Source: Latrodectus hesperus
Taxonomy: Eukaryota; Arthropoda; Arachnida; Araneae; Theridiidae
Assembly: GCA_037975125.1 (NCBI GenBank)
Contig: CM075860.1
Coordinates: 26,565,651 to 26,629,650, forward strand
Length of the DNA: 64,000 nucleotides
Direction: 5' to 3'
In this document: piece by piece, positions 1 through 12,989 of the stretch
Numbering within the stretch: the stretch's first letter is position 1
Layout: every line of letters starts with the position of its first letter
The notes under the pieces: generated by a model
Told to the model about the DNA's origin: nothing
Databases searched by the model: none
What the model saw: the letters and a program-made list of their open reading frames with translations, nothing else
Position numbers and translations under genes: made by a program

Positions 1-3000
1 ATTTTTGTTAACTTCAGTATGTTCTACTAAAATTAGAAAACTAAAATATTAAAAAATTATTTTCTTGAATTCCGACGAAAAATTTCATTTTGGCTAAGCC
101 AATTCCTAATCAATAAAAGAGAATCTATTGTCAAACACAATAATTACCTATGTTTCTTGTTCTGATAAACTTTGTTAAAAAACAATGTACCACAAATTAC
201 GTATATGGTTTTCCAAATATAATGCAAAACGAACTGAATTCTAGGATTACATTTACCCCTAGACGTATTTGAAGTGGTTATGAGGACATTAATAATAAAT
301 ATGAAAAGGCTTTGAAAAATTATTTTATCTGAGATTAGATTGTATAGCCTGGAAAATATTTCTGGAAAAGAATAAATAGAATATGAATTTTTTGGTCATT
401 TTGTTGGCAAAATTTAAATTTCTAGCAATTTTTTTCTAAATTTTAATCGCTAGAAAAAATTATTCCCAACATGAGTCGGAAAGGCTTTCACATATGGACA
501 CGGACGCATAAACAATATATATCTTTTGACGCATTCTCATATATGAAGACATTTTATAATTTTCTAAAAGCAGCTTGGAGAGATTTTGAAAAATAATTAA
601 TCACGTTTTTGAGCAATTCACCCATACTTACTCCTCTACCCTTTATATATTATCACTCTCTGGTAAAGTTTTCATTTCGTAATAAATATTATATTATAAA
701 TAATTATAAAATATTTCATTATAAATATTATATTATAAATAATAATAAAATATTTCATTATAAATATTTTCTTGTGCTACTAAATGCATGCTTACTTAAA
801 TTAATACATTTCTTAATTTATGTTCTGTGTCTACTATTTGTATATTTGTTTCTGTACTTATACTATTTATAAAATGAATACGTATATGGATTTTTTGAAC
901 TGTGAGAGATATAAAATGTGAATTTAAAAATTGTTAATAATGAAAATCTGCAAGAAGTGAAAAAAAAGATTATTCCAAAGATTTTAACAAATAATAAAAA
1001 CGTATTAATATACATTGCATCTATAAATTATGTTTAATAGACTCATTTTAATTTAATATCATAATGGTTAATATTGCGACCGCTTAATTTATCAAATTTA
1101 CACAAATGTGCTCATTTAACTGGTGTATTTGATCAAATTTGATTATTAAATTATTATTTTTTATATTAAAATTATTATTTTCGTGTGCAAAAAGCAGTCT
1201 TGTTATAACTTATCGAACATCAATTTTAATTGAAGTCTAACTCTTATAAAAAGAAATAATGAAAAAAATATACAGCCAGTTGAATAAATAACTCATAATT
1301 CTCATAATTTTCACAAACAACTTTAATGAGGTGACATAGTTTTTTTAAGAAAAAGTTTGAAAAATTTATTTTATGATATCTTGTTATTTCTAATGATGTT
1401 CATGCTTTTTACGCCTTTATTTATAATATTTTGTGGGCAAAAACTAGTTCATACATTTATTATATGCATAGCTAAGTTGAAGAACAGTATATTTGCTGAT
1501 TCATTAAAATATGCTAAAATATTTAAAGCATTTTATGTAAATATTTCTAAAAATTATAGTTATTGCTAATAATTAAAATGAGTTCCTAAAATAGTAATAA
1601 ACATGCAATTCAATATTTTTTACAATATCATTTATATTTTAAAGGACAATATTTCGTGGAGTATATTATTGTTAATTTAATTTGTTATATAAAATCTACT
1701 TTATTTTTTAAGTGAATAATTTATCATGAAATACACTGCTGGACAATTGCTAAGGACGGATAATACTATCGTCCATAAAAACTTACATATAATACTAACG
1801 CACGAACACACAAATATGTATCTGTATATATAAGTTATGAAATTGTGGTTTTCTATAAGAAGTATACAAATAATCGAATAGAATGAATACATTAAAGAAT
1901 AGTTAAAAATCCGTAAGAAAAATTTCATATTATAATTATTTCTATTATTTATCATTTGAATCATTCAAACAAAGATATATTTACAATAACTTCTTATGTA
2001 TAACGTAAAGTAAATATAACCATTTTCCAGTGTCACAGAAATTAAATCCAAGACTAAGCATCAGAATTTAACTGCATAGAAATTGTATTCTATTGTTTAC
2101 AAAGTATATATTCTAAAAGTTAGAAAATAACTATCATTGAAATCGAAATATCTTAATCTTGCTTTAAGCAAACTTAGAAATTCAGCTGTCTTTTAATAGC
2201 ATACATTTATTATCATAGATTCAATATTTTAAATTAAATAATAATCTAATTAGATTCCTTTGAATTCACATATTTATTCAAGAAATTCCAATATTGCAAT
2301 TATTTAAATTACAATAATTGCTACCTTCAAAAAGCTCATCCACTATAGTTGAGAAAGTAGTTTCAAGAGTTAATTCAGATTGAAGTGAGTTTAGAGTATG
2401 TTCAAAGTTATTATAGCCTTAATCTTATAGACTTAATCATAAGTTAATAAGAAACATATACTTCACATATTTGCATTTAGCGCTTTGATTATCAAATATT
2501 TTAATGATAAATATTCTCTGTTGATGAATTCCCACATTTACAAATAACGATATATATTTTAATTTTTTAAAGATTTTTGCTAATTATTTTGCATATTTTT
2601 CACAATATTAGAAGAATAACGTTTTAAAGCAATTTGAATGACCACAATACATTTTTCAAGTTATGTTTTTTTTTAACACCATTTAATAAGAAATTTCTTT
2701 TACTGCAACAAAATATTTGAAAATATATAAAATAGAAGCTTGCGTGTTTCCATTTCCTGTATAATTTACCAATAATGAAACTAATAAATAACTTATCATA
2801 ATTTATCCATATTCTATGCAAGTCAAATGAAACGATTAAACAAAAACTAATAAGAGATTTATTTAAAAACCATTTAAAAGTAAATCTTTAAAATATTTAT
2901 TTCCATCAAGTTATTTTTGTTATTTTGTGTTTACAAATATTAAAAAATCTTTTATTTTATTCAAAATTTATCAGTGCTACAAATATTTATTTTTAATAAA

Positions 3001-3869
3001 TGATTTTCGTTACTTTTTGCTTACAAATATTGAAAATTTTTAATACATTAAAAATCATTATTCATTAATCCACATGGTTTGCAACAACACTCATAATTTC
3101 CTGTGAAAAATGAAAATATACTAAATTTTTAATTAATTAAAACTATTTGCGTATAAGAATAAAATCCTGTAGCAACGCAGGAATTTTAATTCACTTTATT
3201 AATAAAAATTATGATAAAAATCTAAACTATAAATGAGGAGATTTATATGCTTGCTGATTATTATCCTAAGAAATATTTTATTATTATATGAAAAATACGT
3301 TAACTCTTTATACTTATACATTTATTTTTATATTTCATGATTTTTAATAAATTTTTAATGAAATTATATTTTAAAAATATAAAAAAATATTTTTTAAAAA
3401 ACACGTAAAAAATATTTTAAATATAATTTAAAATGAATATATATTGATGTATATCTTTAAAGTATTTTGTTACTGCTAAATAACTGAATTAAAACAATTA
3501 ATACGTTAGCATTATCAGAAGTATAGTATTTTTATAAATAAAACTATTGCTAAAATACTATAAAAAAACTGTAAAAAAGTAAACTGCTCCTAATACCAAT
3601 TGGGAATATTTTACTTTTTAATATACGAATTATTCTTAATTGATATTAATAGACAAAATGATTTTTTGCCAATAAAAATTCAAAGTATAGCAACTTTGCG
3701 AAAATTTTATTAAATATAAGTGAGCATCCACATAAATTCCTATAAATTAACGATAGTATAATAAATATCGCAAAAAAAAAAAAAAACTCCGGATAGTGAA
3801 GTGAACAGGCTAACACCCGGAGGTTAGGCGTTTTTCTCTGTATACATCACTATATATTTATCACTCTAT
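1..3869. other. AT-rich DNA without recognisable gene
   Basis: Apart from the 39-bp duplication at 683-768 I see only AT-rich unique-looking sequence and short chance frames with Ile/Lys/Asn/Tyr/Phe-rich translations, without splice-bounded exons or known motifs. Confidence 0.6.
683..768 (+). repeat. Tandem duplication, period 39 bp
   Basis: Two and a fraction copies of a unit starting TAAATATTATATTATAAATA. The short open frame over this segment arises from the repeat. Confidence 0.75.
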
Positions 3870-4090
3870 ATTACACTATGTAGGAAGTTTAAATCATCTT
3901 CCAGGAGGAATTTTATATTGCAAGACAGAAAACCATGAAAATTCACTAGTACCTACAACATCAAATCTACATGTAGAAGGTACACGGAAGCGTTCTCTCC
4001 TCATCTATATCTATCTTCTATTGTTCACAGTAGCTGTGATCGAACCCGAAAATTGTTGATGGGAAGAGACGTGTCCCATCACTAGAACAC
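3870..4090 (-). mobile_element. Possible tRNA-derived SINE, minus strand
   Basis: On the minus strand TCTAGTGATGGGACACGTCT is followed about 25 bases later by TTTCGGGTTCGATCACAGC (box B). The surrounding 200 bases are less AT-rich than the neighbourhood. The A-run at 3774-3786 is on the wrong strand to be its tail, so the boundaries are unsure. Confidence 0.38.
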
Positions 4091-4979
4091 AGTGAGAACG
4101 AAGGTACTAATGAACTAAATGCATTTAATTAACATAAAAATCAAAATTGCGTTTATAAATTTATCAAGAATACAAGCAGATACTGAAAACAAGTTACATG
4201 TGTTTTCTAACTCTGATCATATGATCATGTGCTCTTTTACACTTAGTAACACTTAACTCAGAATGGTGATCAATAGGAAGTGTCTCTCCCAGCGTACACA
4301 ATCATAAGTGCTTGCTATAGTTATCAAAAAAATTTTATAATCTTTAAAGGAATTACATTTTAATGTGCTTACAATTAAGAAATTATATTTTAGGATGTAT
4401 GTAAAAGATAAGCATAATGTTATCTAATGAAAGTAGTTCCCTTTACTAGCCTGTGCTTCTAATAAATTGCACATTTTCTTTGTATATGAATTTTATTTTA
4501 AAAGAAGTGATGCTTGAATATGAAGATTATTAATTTATTTAACCTTTACTAAAAAGATTCATATAAACAGAATTTCTAATTGTTGAAGTGTTGGAACTAC
4601 ATACATTTTCAAAAATGAATTCAAAACTAAGTCTTAGCTAAATATTTTATTAAATGCTTAGCACATATTTAAGAAATATAAAATTTAAAGAAGTTAAGAA
4701 AAATTCATATGAATTTGAGTTGCATAAAGAAATTCCCTTTAATTTAATATTTCATTTAGGATTCTTCACAATAAGCCCTCATTAATAGGAAAAATATATA
4801 CTATTGTTATTTCCCTGATTCAAATATGTAAAATTAAAAAGCAATTTAAATGTATGTGAAATTAAAGTGGAAACCTATGGTATGAGAAAGGTATAAAAAT
4901 GATAGTTGAAATGTTTTGAATTATAATAAAATTCAACTACTAGCAAATGCTAAATGTATATATATATTAAAAATGTATA

Positions 4980-4983
<4 letters not shown>

Positions 4984-5074
<91 letters not shown>
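4984..5074. repeat. (TA)n microsatellite, ~90 bp
   Basis: A pure TA tract, followed on the right by three near-repeats of GAATA..GTATAT (ATATGAATAGCGTATATGAA). Confidence 0.95.
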
Positions 5075-5077
<3 letters not shown>

Positions 5078-5700
5078 TAGCGTATATGAATAGAGTATAT
5101 GAATACCGTAATTTTTATCAGATAGAAAGCTGCCAACTACAGCACATTTATTTTTCGGTTACAGAATTTTATAGCATAAATATTGCATTGTGAAATATCA
5201 GATTTTTAATGTTATATATTGCACAAAAATATTGCACTAAAAATTGCATATATTACGAAAATGTTAGTTTTGAATTTTCAACACATTTTTTCTCAGAAAT
5301 GTTTAATATCAGGTAAAACTAAATATTTTATCAACAGCAGTTTCAATGAAATCAGTTAAAGTTATTTTTATACTAACTAAGCTTCTTTAAGGTAAAAGTA
5401 GTAAATAAAACAACTAGTATTCCATGAAGTGTGAGGTATCAGGAATACATTACATCATGAATTATTAGTTGCAAATTAAAATTATAATTAAATGAAATCT
5501 AAAAATCGTTTTTAATTATACAACTCATAAAATATAGCATCAACTGTTTATTTTCTCTAAAGATGAATTTTGAAAACTCAAAGTCAAAAGAAAAATACAT
5601 TTATAACGATTTTCAAATAAAAAATGTGATAGTATTTTTTTCGCATTGGAAGTCTTATGTAAATTATTTTCATTTTTCAAGAAGATTGATTAACAGGAAT

Positions 5701-5990
5701 AAAATACCAACCCCCAGGAAAATATTCGTATGAAGACCTTAATTTTATTTAACTTAAAACTGCTTAAAAGAAGAAATTCACAGCAATTTGTGAAATATAT
5801 TAAAAATTTCAATCATTTTAAGATAAATTATATTGATTAATATAAAATACCAACCCCCAGGAAAATATTCGGATGAAGACCTTTTTATAAATAATTTTAT
5901 TTAACTTAAAACTGCTTAAAAGAAGAAATTCACAGCAATTTGTGAAATATATTAAAAATTTCAATCATTTTAAGATAAATTATATTAATT
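5701..5990 (+). repeat. Tandem duplication, period 143 bp
   Basis: Two adjacent copies (about 5701-5843 and 5844-5990), both beginning AAAATACCAACCCCCAGGAA, are nearly identical. The second has a ~9-bp insertion after GAAGACC. No coding content is recognised. Confidence 0.9.
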
Positions 5991-6861
5991 GTTATCTATT
6001 AAACTTCCTTGCAGACGTGCTTTTAGCTAACTCATACTTAAAATATTTGCTGTGCGCGATAAGAACTCTTCAAAACACTATAAAATTGTTTTCATTGATT
6101 TTTGCATTCAAAATTTTTAAAGTAAAGAAAATGCAAAAAATTGAAATTTTAGGCAAATTTATAAAAATACCAAGAATTCGAATAATATGTTGTTTCTTGT
6201 CGGCATTCAAATGTTGAAATACTGGGAATTATTTAAAAGTTAGTTTAATTAGCATAAAAGGAAGACTGCATTTAAATACATTCTTAAAATATAAATTTAG
6301 AGGGATGAAAATATCTTAGCATTTTATTTTAGGAATGGTTTTATTACTATGACATTATTTTCAAATTCAGAGTTGATGTAAAATTATTATATTTTATTAC
6401 TTCTGAGTCTATAGTGTATATTTAATTCTAAATGAGTTAAAAACAATATATTATAATCTAAAATGTGCATTATGATAAAAAAATAAATATTTAAACATTA
6501 CATTTTTATTGTGGATCTAAAATACAGTAACACGCTTGAAGATTAATGTGATGTATTAAATTGTCTATTAACTAGTTCTTTCGAGAAGATAAGACGGCTT
6601 TTACCTTCGACAAAAATTAAGTACCATTTTTTGAAGTATTCATGAAGTATTTTTAAAACCATTATCAAAAAGAACATCATCACAGTCTGGAACTCAGGTT
6701 TTGTTTCCTCTCCGAATTGTAAGTGGACTTAATCATTTTTCCTTTCAGTAGCCTGCAGAATTAAGAACTACTGGTTCTACACTGACTTAAAATTATTCAA
6801 TTCTTCACTGCACATGTAAAATTGAACAGCTACCTACACCATTTATATATTAAAAACAGTG

Positions 6862-7200
6862 ACGTGCGCATGTGCAACTCCGGGAGTGACAACTCTTCAC
6901 ACATTCTTCTTGAATGTCCATATGGTTCACAAGAAAGGAACGAGCTTCGTAAAGACTTGAAAGAGACTTGTATTTTTTGAAAAATTTATCCATGCTGTAA
7001 TCTAACACCTTTTCAGCTTTTATATCTCATTTTTTCTCTCTGCCTTCTTTTATTTTTTTATTTTTATTATTATTATTTTTTCATCTCTGGATTTTTTTGA
7101 TTTGTTATGTAGTACATTAGTTGTACCTTCGGGCCCTGTGAGGTATTCCTTGGTGCACAGGGAAATATTTTTATTCCAAATAAAAATAGCTATAACATAA
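6862..7200 (+). pseudogene. 3' end of a non-LTR retrotransposon
   Basis: On the plus strand at 6862-6981 an open frame reads SDVRMCNSGSD, then SSHILLECP and ERNELRKDL, ending in TGA. C..C....HILLECP is the zinc-knuckle-like C-terminus typical of the second reading frame of arthropod Jockey- and I-type LINEs. The following ~200 bases, with the motif GTACCTTCGGGCCC and a short direct repeat of the CCCTGTG/CACAGGG type, resemble a 3' untranslated region. Upstream coding sequence is not recognisable, so this is a 5'-truncated relic. Confidence 0.6.
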
Positions 7201-7638
7201 AGTATATAGCTGTTACAAAAGTGATGAAAGCAAATAAAGAAATAAAGCACCTAGCTGGTGGCAGGCACCGTACTTTTCTTGACATTTCCACACTTCAATG
7301 CATTTCTGCCCCTTTTTCGCATTCGTCTTACTCAAAACGACTCTATTCAGCTTAATTGTTGACGTCTGCACACCTTCTAGTCAACGAAATTCAAATCAAT
7401 TCATTTTTACATTCCATTTTCCCAAAAAATTCAACCATATGAATTCGTTTCAACATTTCTCCATGCATATTATGAAACATTTTGGGTTTTCTTCCAAAAT
7501 ATGTTTCATTTTCTGTTTTTAAATCATCCTTTTAGAAATTTTCCTTCGCTTTCAATAGTTTGTAGATGCTGAACTATTTTATTCTTTTATCATGTATATA
7601 TTTTGAAATTTAATAATTTACAAGTGAGGAATTTATGA

Positions 7639-7740
<102 letters not shown>

Positions 7741-7744
7741 AAAG

Positions 7745-10290
7745 GGAAATATATATATATACAATAATTCATCTGAACACTTACACGTATTTTTTGCTTG
7801 CATTAAGTATCGATGAAAAGTAAGTAATTTTAGTTTTTTTAATCAATGCTATAAGCAAACACATATAAAAATGCAAAAAAAGACTGTCTCCAAAAACTTT
7901 AAAATCGTTCAATTTCTTATTTTTTACAAAAAGAATACCATATACTTTAACATTCCTATAGTTTACATTAAGAAAAATCATAAAAGTACTTAGTAAATTG
8001 GAACCTAAGATAGCAAAAGATTTTTTTGACATACTGAAGGTAATATTTGTTATATATAAGAAATTCTTATTAAGAAATTTATAATAAAAAATTCTCTTAA
8101 ATTCAAACATATATTTTAATAAGATTTCTAAGCTAAGTAGGTGAATATCCCGAATTTTTATATCAACTATGGAAATGAACATATTATGCACATGCAAATT
8201 ATTCGACCCTGATAAGTAAATCTTAAAAATAATCTTGCTTAAAATCTTAATCTTGCTTAATAACGTAGCAACATTTAAATATGTACTAAAAACACTATTG
8301 AACTAAAAATGTATTACATTTTTAATTTAAAAGAAATTTCCTTTGCATAAATGTAATATTATATACAAAAAGTCGTTAAGTGTAATATTTACTCAAAAAT
8401 AAATGCAAGTTTCGTTACAATGCATACAAATTTATTAAAGTTATTTAATGATATTTTATATACATAAATATATATTCTAGCATGATGTGTTTGGTGAACG
8501 AATGAACTTGCTATGTGAGTGAAAAATATTCTGGACATTAATCCTGAGAGAAAAATGAAGTCTAAAATTAATAAATAAATAATCATAAGATTTCTAATTT
8601 TTTACAGAAATCTCAATTTGCTCAATGAAAAAAAATCATGTACTTAAAGAAATTTACAAAAAATAAAAGACCAGTTATACTTTACTTTCATAACAATCTT
8701 ATTTTTTATTAGTGGTTTTAAAATTTCGTATTAAAAATTGTCTCTTTTTACATTGATTAACTAATGTTATTATATAAAAACTAAAACTTCTGCATGTATT
8801 GCGATTTCACCAATATCAAACAGACAATTTTATACATTTTTTATTAATATTTGCATAAAAATTATTATTTTAAGCAAAATGCATAATTGTATTATTTAGA
8901 TTTATTGCAAACTTTTGACTGTATTTATCGAAATCAATAAACAAATGTCAAATTTTATGTAAGATTTATTTATTTATTTTTTTAACTTGTAATTTTCAGT
9001 CTGAAACATTAGATATTTAATAACTTTATTTTGATGACATAAAATAAAATAATTAATTTTTCTGAAAAAATCTTTAAAAAAATAGCTTATTTTTGGCTTA
9101 GAAGTACTTTTCCACGGTTTAACTTGATTAACGTTTTTATTTTTTCTGTTCTAAAAATGTTTTACAGAAATAATAATTAGCTTTCAGTTTAATGAGAAAA
9201 TGAATTATTAAGAACATTATACTATTTCATTTCTTTAGAACAACTTTAAATTTCAAATTTAATTGGCATAAACTTTTCCAACTATTCTTTGAGAATAAAG
9301 TTTGGTAATTTAAGTTCTTACAACATTTATTATTTATTTAATTTCTTTACCACACCTGAATATTATGTTTTGAAAAATATTTAATAATGATGTATTTATT
9401 ACTTATTGATATTAACAAGAAATATGACATACAAGTAATTTTTATTGATATTTTAAATATTTTGACATTAAGTCTACTAAATTTAAAAGTATTGAGGATA
9501 ATTCCACATCTTAGTAAAGTAAGTTGGAACAAATATACACATGCATATTATTTCAAAACATTATGGTACATATTTCCGTATTTCACAGATATTTTCCTCA
9601 ATGGAAAGCATTTTGTTTAATGTTACAATATATTGATATTTTTTTCTTAATGTATGTGCATTAATCTGTTTTCTCTCCTCATCTCATTATCTTCATATCA
9701 TATAGAAAACATAGCATATATACAAAATTACAATTCATTTAAAAATATTAGTTTCTGTTGTGTAGTTTGCTGCCATGCACATCACTGTAAAATTGTTATT
9801 TGTGAAAACCTGAAAAAAATAAATTCCTGGTTTTTCTTATGATTTTCATTCATTACGTTTATTCGGTTTTCAAACAATAAGCGCAGAATATTGTTGTCTT
9901 GTAAATATTTCTATTTCGTGACTTGAAATTCTTAGTGTAGGTAAATTATCTCTCAAAGCCGAGGAGATAATATGTTTATCCGACAGTGAATAAAAATATA
10001 TCCACTATATTGTGAATATTCTGTTGGCACTAATGGAAATTTTTTATTATAGGAGCGCAATATTGTGGTAGAGTAGAAGATCACATTTTCACATGAATTA
10101 ATTTCAAATACATAGTAGTAAATACAAAAGTTTCTTATTATAAGCACAATTATAATTTTCTTAACAGAAAACAATGCTAAATTTAAATTTTGATATAAAA
10201 ACTACTATTTTTGAGAATATTTTAGGTGTAATTACTACTGCAGGGTTTACATAATGCTTTCATAATCTGATCTTTAGCGTATAATTAAAT
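7745..10290. other. AT-rich DNA without recognisable gene
   Basis: The longest frame is 138 codons on the minus strand (7781-8197), hydrophobic and Phe/Ile/Lys/Asn-rich, with no motif I recognise. I treat it as chance. No SINE head or inverted repeat stands out. Confidence 0.5.
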
Positions 10291-10301
10291 ATCTTATATA
10301 C

Positions 10302-11460
10302 CAGGGGTGGCCAAGCTTCTTGATAGTCCGAGCCATTTTTCAAAATTTGAAAATTTTCGTGAGCCATAAATAAATATGTATTTAAATGGTATGCAAAAAA
10401 TATGTTTTCAATAAATACAATTTCTCTAAAAATATTATTCAACTTTTTTTACCGAAATTACAGTTATTGAAAACATGTAAATATAAGTACAATATATGTA
10501 TATTAAATTTAAATATTAAAAATTAGACATTTATTTACTTCTCTTAATAATTCTTTAAAATTTGGTCAATGATTGGTGAACGCAATTCTCATTCCTTCTT
10601 TGAGATGCTGGTTAGTTAATAATGATAGGTGTTTGAATTTCACGAATTTTAAAGTGGAATAAAATAATTTATGTGAGCATGTTATTTTGAATATTAAAAT
10701 AAATCAACAAGCAGCTTTTTTTAATTCGGGATACTTCGATTCTCCAGATATTCTTGGTGAATCGCTATGAATTGTGGAATTCGATAATCATTTCTTAAAA
10801 GATCGATTTTTTTACCCAGCATAGCCTGAACTCCATCATTTGCAATACTTACAAGTTTATTAAGTGGCACATATAAAAAGTTTTCACTGTGGAATCTAAT
10901 GCATTTTTAATACTGACACCGCGAGTTGACTGTTGAAGGTGCTATTAAATCTAATAATTCTTCTTTAACAAGCGAAGTCAGGTGATTCAAATTCTATGAA
11001 TGATAGTAATTGTGCAAGTTCTGTGAGATCTGTCAATTTCTCAAGAGCTAAGTTGAATTCACAATATAGTTTCTTAAAACATTTTTTGAATTATATTCAA
11101 CAGATAATTGCAGTTATGCATCGTTCGGTTGTGCCTATCAAAATGGGAATTTGTGAAACAACTTTGAGCAAAGCTGCATTATTTGGATCTAAAACTTAAA
11201 GAACATCTTCCAAATCTTTTTAATAAACTCTCCCTCTCCATACCAACGTTTAGCACTAGCAATATATTCCGAGCAATAACAAAACTGGCTTCATTAACGT
11301 TTTTAGCTTGATTGATATGGGTCATCAAAACTGATTATTGTTTATTTAAATTTGATTTTAAAGAATAAAGTTTATCTAATTTAAATTTGGAATTTGTCGG
11401 ATACTGATTAGAAAACTGAGAATGATTGGTTTCAGCCAACTATGTTGCTGAGTTTGTAAT
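10302..11460 (-). pseudogene. Decayed hAT transposase with one recognisable terminal repeat
   Basis: A hAT-like terminus CAGGGGTGGCCAAGCTTCTT starts at 10302. On the minus strand around 10,720-10,870 an open stretch reads VPLNKLVSIANDGVQAMLG... and continues to FIAIHQEYLE, matching the hAT catalytic region around a conserved DG and an IHQE motif. Around 10,550-10,640 there is HLSLLTNQHLKEGMRIAFTN, like the hAT dimerisation domain. Other parts carry stops and frame breaks. I could not find the opposite terminal repeat or the target duplication, so the right boundary is approximate. Confidence 0.6.
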
Positions 11461-12604
11461 TTTTGTATTATTAAAACAATAACAACACGCGTTACATGCC
11501 ACAAAAAATTATAGTTAACTTATCACTCCAAAACCTGTATGGATACACTCCTGTATGGAAACACTCCAAAACCTGTATGGATTCACACAACTAATCAATA
11601 AATGTCTCAACAAGATGTGTCACGGAATCAACTTTTAGTTGAAACTATTATGGCAACAATTTGCATCGTGAATCCTGCAAATCTATGAAAATGCGAGTCA
11701 AGTGCAATATTGGGCTGCTTGTTGTGCAAGGCACTACAGATATGCTTGATACATTCATATTTGGGGATTACGGGGCGTAGTTGAGGCGTATAAAATTAGA
11801 AATGTATTTTTAAATTTATTTGAGTACAAACCTCATCATGAGGGTTTTCTCTCTCTTTTCATTTAGAATTATTCATTTTCGTCAAAGGTCATAGGGATTG
11901 TAAATATATAGTTATCAAACAGGATGCTTATATGCAGTTTATCTCTAGACTTATCAATGGATTCTTATCGCCTCAGATGCACAAACCCCATACAATCATA
12001 AAGAATACCATACATAATTTGGAACATTCACCTATTGGTACCTAGGACTCTTAGATTTATGAGAATTTTTATGTCTTTATGAATCTCTTCATTCGATGCA
12101 ATTGTAAACTCTATTTTTCAAATCAAGAAACATATTTTTTCATTGAAATGAAATTGTGATATTGACATGTCTAGCAAATACGTTAGGTTTTGTGACATCT
12201 AATCAGAAAAATCCATTTTTGGCATGGAAAAACAATTTTAACTATTATCCTCTGAACACTTACGCTAAGGCACACTAACGTACCAGAATACATGGCAAAG
12301 ATTTAGGAATTGTTGAATACATTAATCGCTTAAGCTATTGAGCTATTTTTCCTCGTAAACCTTTCTTTTAATTTGTTTCTTACCTCATAATTGATATTCT
12401 TGGTATATCGTCAAATGATAGCATTTGAAAATTCAAATTTTGTTGTAACTTTGGAGATATGCTGTCCTATCTGTGGGCTCCGTCTATATCAATGCGTTGA
12501 AACTCAATAAAATCAAAATAACCAATCTAATAGCTTTGCAAGATTCTCACTGCCTTACATAGGCACTATCAACCGCATTGCAACATTCATAGATTGCTTA
12601 GCTT

Positions 12605-12985
12605 CATGATGTTGTTGTTACAAATGACACTTGGACAGCAAAGTGAAGCATCATTTGCCGCTGGCAGTGTTTGGGAGGGTACCACGGTGTACCCTCCTTC
12701 ACTGGGTTGCTGGAGCTCCGTGGGTCGGGGACGTGTCCACGTTAATATGTGACGTCCTTCCGATGGTGTGGCATGGATGTGGAGAAGAGTGTGCCAGTTC
12801 AGGTGTGGACCCGTCACCTTACCATGGTGAAAAATTACGAGGCACCTTAAAAAGAGCAAAGTCATACTTTCACCTATGTGGTGCTAAGATCCAAACGAAA
12901 GACGCTCTCTATTGACTTATTCCGCACCGCCAAAGGCATAGCGAGCTTGGCTTGTCCAAGTGTCATAAGCAATAACAACAAGCAA
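12605..12985 (+). mobile_element. Composite SINE: family B body inside family A tails in opposite orientation
   Basis: The left end (12,610-12,636) carries the family A tail in minus orientation (TTGTTACAAATGACACTTGG). A plus-strand family B body follows (AAGTGAAGCATCATTTGCCG, then GGAGCTCCGTGGGTCGG, GTCCACGTTAATATGTGACG and GGTGTGGCATGG). From ~12,835 to 12,985 comes the plus-strand family A 3' body and tail. The outer ends are therefore inverted repeats of each other. Three overlapping open frames here are translations of the repeat. Confidence 0.65.
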
Positions 12986-12989
12986 CATG

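Noticed and set aside
1357..1569. 70-codon hydrophobic frame that could be a small membrane protein
   Set aside because: Composition matches chance AT-rich frames nearby, with no promoter, splice or conservation evidence.
7781..8197. 138-codon minus-strand open frame
   Set aside because: Low-complexity Phe/Ile/Lys/Asn composition, no motif, no exon boundary signals. In DNA this AT-rich a frame of this length can occur, and I found no homology by eye.
12587..12915. Two ~93-codon overlapping frames on opposite strands
   Set aside because: Translations of the composite SINE, which recurs elsewhere in the window without conserved frames.
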